Below, one piece after another: positions 1 through 5,512 of a stretch of DNA of 7,212 nucleotides. The notes under the pieces were generated by a model. It saw only the letters and a program-made list of their open reading frames with translations, ran no database searches and was not told the DNA's origin. This DNA comes from Myxococcales bacterium (GTDB lineage Bacteria; Myxococcota_A; Polyangia; Nannocystales; Nannocystaceae). How positions within the stretch are numbered: the first letter of the stretch is position 1; the number at the start of each line of letters is the position of its first letter. The translations under genes were made by a program, and so were the position numbers. The stretch covers positions 1 through 7,212 of the forward strand of contig JAGQIT010000694.1 in the NCBI GenBank assembly GCA_020431135.1. Direction: 5' to 3'.

Positions 1-1363
1 CGGTGTCGGCGCAGGGGTCGAGGCGTGGGAGGCCGAGGACGGCCTCGGCGATCTTGGGGATGGTGGCGTCGTCGGCGTTCTCGAGGACGTCGAGGAGGGC
101 GGCGAAGCCGGCGCGGCGCTGGTCGAGGCAGGCGGCGCGGAGGTCGTAGAGGCGAGGGGACTGGCGGCCGTCGCGGTGGGCCTCGCAGGCGTCGAGGCGG
201 GCGGCGGACCAGGCGCGGGCGTAGGCGTCGAGGCGGGGCGCGGCGCGGTCCCAGGTGGAGGCGGCGAAGGGGACGGGGGAGGCGAGGACGGCGTCGGCGA
301 TGCGTCGGCGGCGTTGGGGGTCGTAGAGGTCGTCGAGCTCGCGGGAGGCGGCGAGGCAGGAGGCGCTGCTGGCGGAGTAGAGGGAGAGGGCGGCGACGAC
401 GACGAGGATGAGGGAGGCGAGGGCGGCGACGGCGATGAGGAGGCGGCGACGGGCGGCGGCGGGGTCGTAGGCGAGGTCGTCCAGGAGGGCGTCCATGGAC
501 GGGTAGCGGTCGGCGGGGTCGGTCTTGAGGCCGCGGGTGAGGATCCGCTGCAGGCGCGCCGGGATCTGGTGGTTCTCGGGCGGCGGTCGTATGTGGCCGC
601 CGAGCACCGCCGCCTTGAGCTCGTCGACGTCGTCGCCGAAGAAGGGGCGCAGGCCGTAGAGCGCCTCGTAGAGGACGACGCAGAAGCCGAAGACATCGGT
701 GCGGGCGTCGGCCGGCTTGGCTTGGAATTGCTCGGGGGCCATGTAGGCCGGGGTGCCGATGATCATCCCCGCCTCTGTGAGCTCGGCGCGCAGGCGCATC
801 GTCGCCGTGCTGACCTCGACCTGCGACGGCTCGTCGTCGTCGCTGGCGTCGGCCCGGGCGACGCCGAAGTCGAGGACGCGGACGCGGCCGTCGTCGCCGA
901 CGATGACGTTGTCGGGCTTGATGTCGCGGTGGACGAGGCCCGCCGCGTGGGCGGCCGCGAGGCCGCGGCCGGCCTGGAGGAGCACGTCGATGATCGCCGC
1001 GAGCGGGTGCTCGCCGTCGGCGAGCCACTCGCGCAGGGTCGCGCCGCGGACGAACTCCATCGCGAGGAAGAGCTGATTCTCGTACTCGCCGACGTCGTAG
1101 ACCTGGACGACGTTCGGGTGCGAGAGCTTGGCGAGCGCCTGGGCCTCGCGGCGCATCCGCGAGAGGCCGCGGGTGCGGACGTTGCCGTGGAGGTCGGTGC
1201 GCAGGAGCTTGATCGCGACCCGGCGGTCGAGCTCCTCGTCGTAGGCCGAGTAGACGACCCCCATCGCGCCCGAGCCGAGCGGGCGGATCACCAGGTAGCG
1301 GCCGAGCTTGCGCGGCTGCGGCGGCGCGACGCGCTCGCCGGGCAGCGCGTCGCGCGACGGCAT
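1..1363 (-). CDS. Membrane-anchored Ser/Thr protein kinase (PknB-type), C-terminus cut by window edge
   Basis: Predicted Hanks-type kinase that phosphorylates proteins on Ser/Thr, with the kinase domain in the cytoplasm and a C-terminal region outside the membrane. My translation gives 454 residues before the window ends. Domain order: kinase about 22-298, one membrane helix about 308-328 after an Arg cluster, then an outer region. All key residues are present: glycine loop G30-S-G-A-M-G35, K52 in VAIK, E73, HRDIKPDN at 145-152, DFG at 165-167, APE at 209-211, D223 and R286. The DFG-to-APE segment is about 20 residues longer than usual and acidic. The outer part carries spaced Cys residues and a QSPRLYDLRAACLDQR motif. 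From memory this pattern precedes TPR repeats in myxobacterial kinases, so repeats may follow outside the window. The ATG at 1363 is chosen. A TTG at 1408, next to a GGGGAGG, would add 15 residues. Codon use changes sharply after the kinase domain. Confidence 0.95.
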   Translation of the reverse strand, partial: MPSRDALPGERVAPPQPRKLGRYLVIRPLGSGAMGVVYSAYDEELDRRVAIKLLRTDLHGNVRTRGLSRMRREAQALAKLSHPNVVQVYDVGEYENQLFLAMEFVRGATLREWLADGEHPLAAIIDVLLQAGRGLAAAHAAGLVHRDIKPDNVIVGDDGRVRVLDFGVARADASDDDEPSQVEVSTATMRLRAELTEAGMIIGTPAYMAPEQFQAKPADARTDVFGFCVVLYEALYGLRPFFGDDVDELKAAVLGGHIRPPPENHQIPARLQRILTRGLKTDPADRYPSMDALLDDLAYDPAAARRRLLIAVAALASLILVVVAALSLYSASSASCLAASRELDDLYDPQRRRRIADAVLASPVPFAASTWDRAAPRLDAYARAWSAARLDACEAHRDGRQSPRLYDLRAACLDQRRAGFAALLDVLENADDATIPKIAEAVLGLPRLDPCADT

Positions 1364-1421
1364 CTCGGTCGACGCGAGCGCGAGCGTCTTTTCAGTGTCG
1401 GCGCCCAAACCTCCCCAAGCG

Positions 1422-1430
1422 AGCGTATCA
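1422..1430 (-). promoter_or_regulatory. Candidate extended -10 promoter of the kinase gene
   Basis: The minus strand reads TGATACGCT, an extended -10 form (TG-N-TACGCT). It matches the TAYGRY-like boxes found before other genes in the window. Transcription from here would give a leader of roughly 50 nt to the ATG at 1363, or about 6 nt to the alternative TTG at 1408. No convincing -35 hexamer is seen 16-18 nt upstream. This is an inference from motif and position only. Confidence 0.35.
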
Positions 1431-1584
1431 GGTCTCGCGGAGGGCGGGCCGCGGGAGCCGGGCGCGCGGCCGCGCGCTCGATCGACGCGGCTGCTCTATC
1501 GGCAAGCTTCGCGCCGCCGCGGCGCTCGATGCATGCGCAGCGAGGTCGAAGGCCCCGCTCGATTCTGGGTCTTCCGCAAGTTTT

Positions 1585-1605
1585 GCCGCGCTGCGCAGCG
1601 ACGGC
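1585..1605 (-). terminator. GC-rich hairpin just after the VWA gene; weak terminator candidate
   Basis: The perfect 12-base palindrome CGCTGCGCAGCG (1589-1600) is flanked by GCCG (1585-1588) and CGGC (1602-1605), which can extend the stem past one unpaired base. It lies 25 bases beyond the stop of the VWA gene on that gene's strand. There is no T-tract after it on the minus strand, so it does not meet the normal intrinsic-terminator pattern. Confidence 0.2.
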
Positions 1606-1630
1606 GCAGCAGCGCAGCGGCGGCAGCCTC

Positions 1631-3286
1631 CTAGAGGTCGGGGCAGTCGAGAACCGGGAGGTCCGAGAGCTGGCAGTTGACGCGCGTCGTCATGCCGGCC
1701 TGGAGGGGCGCCTTGCGGATGATCCGGAACTCGAGGTTCCAGCCGTAGTCGGCGCAGCGCGCTGACAGATCGTCGGCGGTCGTCGGCGTCAGGCCGCCGG
1801 GATCGACGAGGTAGACGAAGCAGCTCGTCTCGCCCTCGGGCGGGCTCGGGTCGTCCGCCGTGCCGTCGCAGGGGAGGAGCGCCGTGGACTCGCCGGTCGC
1901 GGCGTTGGTGTCGGTGAGGACGCACTCGGGGTCGAGGATGTCCGTGTCGGGATCCGTGTCCGCGACGCACTCGGGCATGCAGGCGGGGGGGAGGAGGCGC
2001 CGCAGCGCGGCGCCGAGCTGGGTCAGGGCCGGGGTGTAGTCGGCGGCGCAGCTCGACGCCAGGTTCACGCGGTCGCCGATCTGGAGGGACTCGGCGAGCT
2101 CGCGCAGGCGGACCGGCGGGAGGGCGGCGGCGCCCTCGCTGTCGACGCAGCCCGGGTCGACGCCGAAGAGGTCGAGGTGCGTCGGGTCGCCAGCGGCGCT
2201 GTAGGTGAGGTCCTCGGGCGCCGCGTAGCCCTCGGGGACGCCGCCGAGGATCGTCACCTGGACCTCCGCGCCGGAGTCGTACATGCGCCGGCGGTTCTCG
2301 ATCGTGTTGAGGTAGTCGACGTAACGCGCGACGGGGTGGAGCGCCGCGTCCTCGTCGGCGACGCCGACGCTGCCGTCGACGCCGACGTTGGCGGCGTCGC
2401 AGCGCTCGTAGCCGGAGGGGTCGCCGACGCACTCGACGCCGGCGCGCCAGCACACGGCCGACGTCGGCAGCGGGTCGTCGGGGTCGCTCCACAGCGCCTT
2501 CTCGCTGACGAAGAGGGCCTCGTGCGCCGGGTTGTAGGAGCAGTCGGCCTCGTCGGTGAGCACGACGATCGCGAGGCGGGCGTCGTCGCGGAGGAAGCCC
2601 GCGTTGGCGCCGACGCCCTCGTCGGCCATGACGAGCGCGCTGTACATGCTCTCGAGGTGGGACTCGAAGCCGCAGCCGGCGATCCCCTGCGGCGCGAAGC
2701 AGGCGAGCGCCTGGCGCAGGTCGACCGCCTCGGGCAGGTTCGTCTGCCCCCCGGCGAGCTCGACCCAGGCGCGCGGCTTGGCCTCGGGGTCGCCCCAGGT
2801 GGTCGTCGGTCGGATCGTGAGATCGGCGTCTGTGAGGCCGCAGCTCGCGGTGCAGGCGGCGGCGCCGTCGATCGGCGGGTCGACGCCGGCGAACAGGAAC
2901 TCGCCCGCCGCGACGCGATCACGGCAGCTCGACAGGACGAGGGCGCCGCGCTCGGGGTCGCTGTCGGGGCACCACGGGTTGCCCATGTCCGTCGTCGTGA
3001 AGCCGACGTGGAGGTCGAGGTCGACGTTGGTCTGCATGAGCTCGTCGACGAGGCCGTCGAGCCCGGCGGCGAGCTTCGCCTGGGCGTCGGCCATCGACCC
3101 CGAGTTGTCGATGACGAAGAGGAGGTCGAGGCGCGCCGTGGTCGACAGCCAGGTGTGCTTGATCGAGCAGCGCTCGCCGGCGCGGCAGCCCCCGCCTGTG
3201 CTCTCCTCGACCGGCTTGACGCCGACGGGGTTGCAGCCGAGGGCGAGGACCGCGAGGAGGGCGGCCGCGTCGAGGGAGCGTCGCAT
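1631..3286 (-). CDS. Secreted lipoprotein with von Willebrand factor A domain
   Basis: Predicted 551-residue exported lipoprotein, probably anchored by an N-terminal lipid and likely binding a divalent metal and a partner through its VWA domain. The substrate or partner is unknown. The start MRRSLDAAALLAVLALGC is a short lipoprotein signal with lipidated Cys18. The VWA core begins at about 52: the MIDAS motif is D60-N-S-G-S64 in LLFVIDNSGSM, and the later strand VVLTDEAD supplies D245. The usual MIDAS Thr region instead reads GCGFES (204-209). The mature part has 22 further Cys, enough for 11 disulfides, and a short DTDPDTD stretch near 443-449. A longer reading to 3796 is rejected because its extra N-terminus is Arg-rich and antisense to the LysR gene. 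The gene diverges from the LysR gene across 271 bp. From memory, paralogous VWA lipoproteins of this style are common in myxobacteria. Confidence 0.88.
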   Translation of the reverse strand: MRRSLDAAALLAVLALGCNPVGVKPVEESTGGGCRAGERCSIKHTWLSTTARLDLLFVIDNSGSMADAQAKLAAGLDGLVDELMQTNVDLDLHVGFTTTDMGNPWCPDSDPERGALVLSSCRDRVAAGEFLFAGVDPPIDGAAACTASCGLTDADLTIRPTTTWGDPEAKPRAWVELAGGQTNLPEAVDLRQALACFAPQGIAGCGFESHLESMYSALVMADEGVGANAGFLRDDARLAIVVLTDEADCSYNPAHEALFVSEKALWSDPDDPLPTSAVCWRAGVECVGDPSGYERCDAANVGVDGSVGVADEDAALHPVARYVDYLNTIENRRRMYDSGAEVQVTILGGVPEGYAAPEDLTYSAAGDPTHLDLFGVDPGCVDSEGAAALPPVRLRELAESLQIGDRVNLASSCAADYTPALTQLGAALRRLLPPACMPECVADTDPDTDILDPECVLTDTNAATGESTALLPCDGTADDPSPPEGETSCFVYLVDPGGLTPTTADDLSARCADYGWNLEFRIIRKAPLQAGMTTRVNCQLSDLPVLDCPDL

Positions 3287-3292
3287 CTCCCT

Positions 3293-3321
3293 ATCATCGA
3301 GTCTGCGCTCGACGCTGTCGA
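3293..3321 (-). promoter_or_regulatory. Predicted promoter of the VWA lipoprotein gene
   Basis: On the minus strand TCGACA (3321-3316, five of six to the -35 consensus) is followed by exactly 17 nt and then GATGAT (3298-3293, four of six to the -10 consensus). Only AGGGAG (6 nt) separates the -10 from the ATG at 3286, so transcription would begin at or next to the start codon. This is the only -35/-10 pair in the window in which both halves and the spacing look good. Confidence 0.55.
3297..3312. repeat. Short inverted repeat in the VWA promoter spacer
   Basis: TCGAG (3297-3301) and CTCGA (3308-3312) form a 5+6+5 dyad lying across the spacer of the predicted VWA promoter. That position would suit a repressor or regulator site. 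The arms are short and chance matches are frequent in GC-rich DNA. Confidence 0.25.
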
Positions 3322-3410
3322 CCCGGGGGCGGCGGGCGAAGGCGGCGGGACGCGGCTTTCGTCGGACTACGGGCCTGGGTTCGGCGTTCGCCGTGCGCCA
3401 GCAGTTCTTT

Positions 3411-3434
3411 CGTCGCGGCGTCGCGGCGTCGCGG
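3411..3434. repeat. Three perfect tandem copies of an 8-base unit
   Basis: The unit CGTCGCGG occurs three times in direct succession (3411-3418, 3419-3426, 3427-3434) in the middle of the divergent VWA/LysR intergenic region. An 8-base period cannot keep a reading frame, which agrees with the stretch being non-coding. Its role is unknown. It could be a slippage product or a set of binding sites. Confidence 0.7.
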
Positions 3435-3519
3435 ACCCCTCCTGCCCGCGGGCTCGCGAGGTCGCGGTCGCCGGCGCGCTCGGGCTGCGCTCGTCGGCCC
3501 GCCGCGAGCGTCGGCGAGG

Positions 3520-3537
3520 CGCGGCCTCCGGGCCGCG
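3520..3537. repeat. 7-bp dyad next to the LysR -10 box
   Basis: CGCGGCC (3520-3526) and GGCCGCG (3531-3537) are perfect inverted arms around a TCCG loop. The dyad ends 6 bases before the -10-like TATGGT and covers the place where a -35 element would sit. That suits an operator, for instance for autoregulation by the LysR protein, but it lacks the AT-rich T-N11-A form usual for LysR sites. Confidence 0.4.
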
Positions 3538-3540
3538 GGC

Positions 3541-3549
3541 TGCTATGGT
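3541..3549 (+). promoter_or_regulatory. Extended -10 box directly before the LysR gene
   Basis: TGCTATGGT is an extended -10 (TG-N-TATGGT). The hexamer ends at 3549, leaving 8 nt before the ATG at 3558, so the expected transcription start falls on or just before the start codon. No -35 match is seen 17 nt upstream, where a GC dyad lies instead. Confidence 0.45.
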
Positions 3550-3557
3550 CCGGGGCC

Positions 3558-4544
3558 ATGCTCGAAGCCAGTGAACGGCGCTGGGCGACGGCCCTCGCGG
3601 CCCTCGACGCCAACCTCCTGGTCGCCCTCGACGCCCTCCTCCAGGAGTCGAACGTCACGCGGGCGGCGGGGCGCGTCGGGATCACCCAGTCGGCGATGAG
3701 CCAGACGCTCGGTCGCCTGCGCCGGCAGTTCGACGATCCGATCCTCGTCCGCGTCGGTCGGCGGATGGAGCCGAGCCCCTTCGCCCAGCGGATCAAGGCC
3801 CGGCTCCACCGCGCCGTCAGCGAGCTTGAGGCCGTCGTCCGCGATCGTCCGGTCTACGATCCCGCGACGGCGACCAACCGCTTCGTGATCGCCACCGTCG
3901 ACTACTTGGCGATGATCCTCGTCCCGCCGCTGCGGCGGGCGCTCGCGGCCGAGGCCCCGCGGGTCGAGCTCGCCGTCCACGCCCTCGACGCGGAGACGAT
4001 CACCGGGCGCCTCGCGGAGGGCGTCGTCCAGCTCTATGTCGGCGTCCGCGGCGACACCGAGCGGGCGCTGGCGACGGCGACGCTCCACCGCGAGCGGCTG
4101 CGCGTGCTCATGCGCGCCGACCACCCGCTCGCCCGCGCGCCGCTGACGATCGAGGCCTTCGCCGCCGCGGCGCACGTCCACGTCAGCCCGCGGCGCGAGG
4201 CCGGCTCGCTCGTCACGCGGGCGCTCGCCGACGCCGGCTACGCCCGCGAGGTCGCGGTCGAGGTGCCCTACTTCGCGCTCGTCCCGGAGCTCGTCGCGGT
4301 CGGCGATCTCCTGGCGACGGTCCCGGGGCGGATCGCCGACCACTTCGCCGCGGCGCGCCCGGAGCTGGTCGTCCGCGAGGCGCCGCTCGAGCTGCCGAGC
4401 GTCGAGATCTGCATGGCCTGGCACCCGACCTTCGCCGCCGATCCGGCGCTCGTCTGGCTCCGCGAGGTCGTCGCCCGGGTGCTCGCCGGCGGCCACGAAG
4501 GGGGCGACGAGGACGACGAGGGCGAGGAGGACGACGACGCGTGA
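3558..4544 (+). CDS. LysR-family transcriptional regulator with acidic C-terminal tail
   Basis: Predicted 328-residue DNA-binding regulator. Residues 17-75 form the LysR winged helix-turn-helix, with NVTRAAGRVGITQSAMSQTL at 32-51 as the recognition region and FDDPILVRVGRRMEPS after it. Residues from about 105 to 308 are the ligand-binding periplasmic-fold domain, ending in the typical pattern MAWHPTFAADPALVWLREVV. The TPFA-like context and domain style resemble the NodD/NahR/LinR branch, which senses aromatic compounds, but no ligand can be named. After the normal family end, about 16 extra residues (313-328) are almost only Gly, Asp and Glu. Start 3558 is chosen because the domain begins soon after it and a -10-like box precedes it. 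The ATG at 3545 is in another frame. Its divergent neighbour, the VWA lipoprotein, is the obvious candidate target, since LysR genes often regulate the gene they diverge from. Confidence 0.93.
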   Translation: MLEASERRWATALAALDANLLVALDALLQESNVTRAAGRVGITQSAMSQTLGRLRRQFDDPILVRVGRRMEPSPFAQRIKARLHRAVSELEAVVRDRPVYDPATATNRFVIATVDYLAMILVPPLRRALAAEAPRVELAVHALDAETITGRLAEGVVQLYVGVRGDTERALATATLHRERLRVLMRADHPLARAPLTIEAFAAAAHVHVSPRREAGSLVTRALADAGYAREVAVEVPYFALVPELVAVGDLLATVPGRIADHFAAARPELVVREAPLELPSVEICMAWHPTFAADPALVWLREVVARVLAGGHEGGDEDDEGEEDDDA

Positions 4545-4565
4545 CTCCGCGCGGCCGCGGCGGGC

Positions 4566-4853
4566 TCAGAAGATCAGCGTCAGCGCCTCGAGGGTGTGGA
4601 TCTCGGCGTAGACCGCCTCGACCTCGTCGACGGTGTCGACGCTGAGGTTGAGGGTGACGCAGCAGCGGTGCCCCGAGCGGGTCGTCCGCTCGGTCGCGGC
4701 GACCCGGGCCTCGCTGAGCACGCCCGTCGCGCAGCGGACGACCGCCGCCTTAAAACCCGCGTCGTTCGGGCCGAAGGCCTTGATCATGTACTCGCCCGGG
4801 AAGTCGTGGTTGGCGAGGATGAGCTCACGCGAGGGCGCGGTCTGGCGGGACAT
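4566..4853 (-). CDS. DUF493/YbeD-like small protein
   Basis: A 95-residue protein matching my memory of the DUF493 (YbeD-like) family, a small ACT-like alpha/beta fold of unknown precise function. The E. coli member is called a lipoate-related regulatory protein, but that role is not well settled. Visible family landmarks in order are: FPGEYMIKAFGPN at 18-30, the variable helix with VVRC at 38-41, TRSGHRCCVTLNLSV at 58-72, VDEVEAVYAEIHTLEAL at 75-91 and the hydrophobic end LTLIF. Length is normal for the family. It starts 33 bp after the anti-sigma stop on the same strand, so it may be the third gene of that operon, yet it has its own -10-like box 6 nt before the ATG and no Shine-Dalgarno sequence. 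It converges with the LysR gene across 21 bp in which no terminator is visible. Confidence 0.85.
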   Translation of the reverse strand: MSRQTAPSRELILANHDFPGEYMIKAFGPNDAGFKAAVVRCATGVLSEARVAATERTTRSGHRCCVTLNLSVDTVDEVEAVYAEIHTLEALTLIF

Positions 4854-4859
4854 CGCCCG

Positions 4860-4868
4860 GTCGTAGCA
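4860..4868 (-). promoter_or_regulatory. Extended -10 box directly before the DUF493 gene
   Basis: The minus strand reads TGCTACGAC, the same TGCTAYGRY form found before the LysR and S4 genes. Six nt separate its end from the ATG at 4853. No good -35 is seen. It would allow the DUF493 gene to be transcribed apart from the sigma operon as a leaderless message. Confidence 0.4.
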
Positions 4869-4886
4869 CAGCTCGCGCGCGGGCGC

Positions 4887-5495
4887 TCAGGCCTCGTCGA
4901 CGTGCTCGCGCGAGAGGACGAGGACGACCGCCTCGGCGCCGTCCTGGACCTCGTGGCGGTAGCGCGAGCCGAGCGGGCGGCGCAGGCGCTCGCCGGGGCC
5001 GGCGATGGTGTCGTCGAGGTCGCGGAGCTGACCCTGGAGGATGAAGAGCTCGGCCGAGGTCGCCGACGACGGGCGCGGGAGGACGGTGCCGGCCGCCGCT
5101 CGGATCAGCGTCGCGTCGAGGTCGCGGTTGCCGGCGAGCACCGTGCGCGTGCGGACGCCGTCGCTGGCCTCGGTCCAGCCGACGCGGTGGTCGACGGTGG
5201 TCAGCACCGTGTACGCCGTGTCGATGTCGACCTCGAGGAATTCGGCGACGCGATCGCGGAAGGGCAGGAGGCGCTTGCGGCCGGTCAGCGAGGTCATCAG
5301 GTTCTCGCGGACGCGCGGGCCGGGGCGCGTCGGGATCGTGTAGAGGGCGACGCTGTGGACCGCCTCGAGGGCGGCCCGCTCCTCGGGCGAGTTGACCGCG
5401 CCTGAGGCGTGGATCGAGTCGACGCGGACGCGCTCGTCGGCGAAGAGCTCGCCGAGGAGGTAGCCGGCCATCAGGTCTTCAGGGCGCGTGCTCAT
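4887..5495 (-). CDS. Zinc-free anti-sigma factor with degenerate ChrR-like cupin domain
   Basis: Predicted 202-residue cytoplasmic protein that should bind and hold the sigma factor encoded directly upstream. The N-terminal part (about 6-70) resembles RskA/ChrR anti-sigma domains: GYLLGEL, then ERAALEAV, then a Pro-rich linker TIPTRPGPRVRENLM. The next block, FRDRVAEFLEVDIDTAYTVL (79-98), is the usual linker before the cupin in this family. Residues about 113-196 keep the cupin skeleton: motif 1 at G136 to G155 with E149, and motif 2 as G168-X5-P174-X-G176. The metal-binding His positions are lost, with P142 and S144 in motif 1 and Y179 in motif 2. The protein has no Cys, so the zinc-binding H-x3-C-x2-C motif of classic ZAS anti-sigmas is absent too. 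The start is fixed by GGAGGAG 8 nt upstream. It lies 17 bp after the sigma stop. Confidence 0.78.
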   Translation of the reverse strand: MSTRPEDLMAGYLLGELFADERVRVDSIHASGAVNSPEERAALEAVHSVALYTIPTRPGPRVRENLMTSLTGRKRLLPFRDRVAEFLEVDIDTAYTVLTTVDHRVGWTEASDGVRTRTVLAGNRDLDATLIRAAAGTVLPRPSSATSAELFILQGQLRDLDDTIAGPGERLRRPLGSRYRHEVQDGAEAVVLVLSREHVDEA

Positions 5496-5503
5496 GCGAG
5501 TGT

Positions 5504-5510
5504 CTCCTCC
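5504..5510 (-). promoter_or_regulatory. Strong Shine-Dalgarno site that fixes the anti-sigma start
   Basis: GGAGGAG on the minus strand lies 8 nt before the ATG at 5495, the best-formed ribosome-binding site in the window. It sits inside the 17-bp gap after the sigma stop. The contrast with the monocistronic-looking genes, which lack such a site at normal spacing, is informative. Confidence 0.85.
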
Positions 5511-5512
5511 GC

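Noticed and set aside
176..1765. Long plus-strand open frame of 529 codons opposite the kinase gene
   Set aside because: It is antisense to a kinase with all catalytic motifs intact. Its Gly/Glu/Val/Asp-rich product is typical of the mirror frame of a GC-rich gene.
3297..3312. A classic LysR T-N11-A binding site in the VWA promoter
   Set aside because: The dyad TCGAG-N6-CTCGA does not meet the T-N11-A spacing, so it is kept only as a plain inverted repeat.
2556..3557. Upstream extension of the LysR frame
   Set aside because: Similarity to LysR begins only after 3558, and the extension is antisense to the VWA gene.
2177..3574. Plus-strand open frame of 465 codons opposite the VWA gene
   Set aside because: Antisense shadow of a gene with a lipoprotein signal and MIDAS motif. 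The product is low-complexity and unlike any family I know.
3287..3796. N-terminal extension of the VWA reading frame to a start at 3796
   Set aside because: The added 170 residues are Arg-rich, overlap the LysR gene on the opposite strand, and would bury a clear lipoprotein signal peptide.
4545..4565. CGCGGCCGCG palindrome between the converging LysR and DUF493 genes as a bidirectional terminator
   Set aside because: The stem has no room for a loop and no T-tract follows on either strand.
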